From contig CADBPB010000019.1 in assembly GCA_902796525.1 (NCBI GenBank), forward strand, positions 1 to 5,148: 5,148 nucleotides of DNA. Direction: 5' to 3'. Source of the DNA: an uncultured Erysipelotrichaceae bacterium (lineage in GTDB: Bacteria > Bacillota_I > Bacilli_A > Erysipelotrichales > Erysipelotrichaceae). The position numbers and the translations under genes are program-made. The notes beneath the pieces are model-generated. The model searched no databases, was not told the DNA's origin, and saw only the letters and a program-made list of their open reading frames with translations. Shown here piece by piece: positions 5,140-5,148 of this stretch (positions are counted from its first letter, which is position 1; every line of letters begins with the position of its first letter).

Positions 5140-5148
5140 AGATGGAAA

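Overview
The window looks like a chromosomal stretch of a Bacillota (Firmicutes) bacterium of intermediate G+C. The support is strong AGGAG/GAGGTGAT-type ribosome binding sites, a Gram-positive-style lipoprotein, hairpin-plus-T-tract terminators and a multi-repeat DUF349 protein. An Erysipelotrichia-like host is my guess, but the sequence alone does not fix the lineage. I see no mobile element, CRISPR array, tRNA or rRNA.

Layout. Bases 1-1828 (+) carry the end of a gene fusing a MEMO-like domain to an AMMECR1 domain. It overlaps by 8 bases the gene for the AmmeMemoRadiSam radical SAM enzyme. Together they are the widely conserved but functionally unsettled 'AmmeMemoRadiSam' set. The unit ends in a strong symmetric hairpin (1849-1878) that also serves the convergent minus-strand unit. 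On the minus strand, reading from 3369 down to 1901, come a DUF349 repeat protein, an intergenic terminator (2453-2426), and a small secreted lipoprotein of unknown function. A divergent intergenic region of about 160 bases (3370-3532) holds a near-consensus promoter facing each way and a perfect 7+7 inverted repeat at the predicted start of the plus-strand transcript. Bases 3533-5076 (+) encode a class I SAM-dependent methyltransferase and then a small two-pass membrane GGDEF diguanylate cyclase with an intact active site and inhibitory site. Two weak hairpins follow in the last 70 bases.

How the genes fit together. Only the MEMO-AMMECR1/radical SAM pair is a recognised functional unit, and its overlap and buried ribosome binding site imply coupled synthesis. 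The DUF349 and lipoprotein genes share a strand but are separated by a terminator. The methyltransferase and cyclase may be co-transcribed, since no convincing terminator separates them, but nothing links their functions.

I found no clearly new multi-gene system. The items most worth following are the uncharacterised AmmeMemoRadiSam set, the probable leaderless DUF349 transcript, the unassigned operator-like palindrome, and the question of how the lipoprotein gene is transcribed from just behind a terminator.
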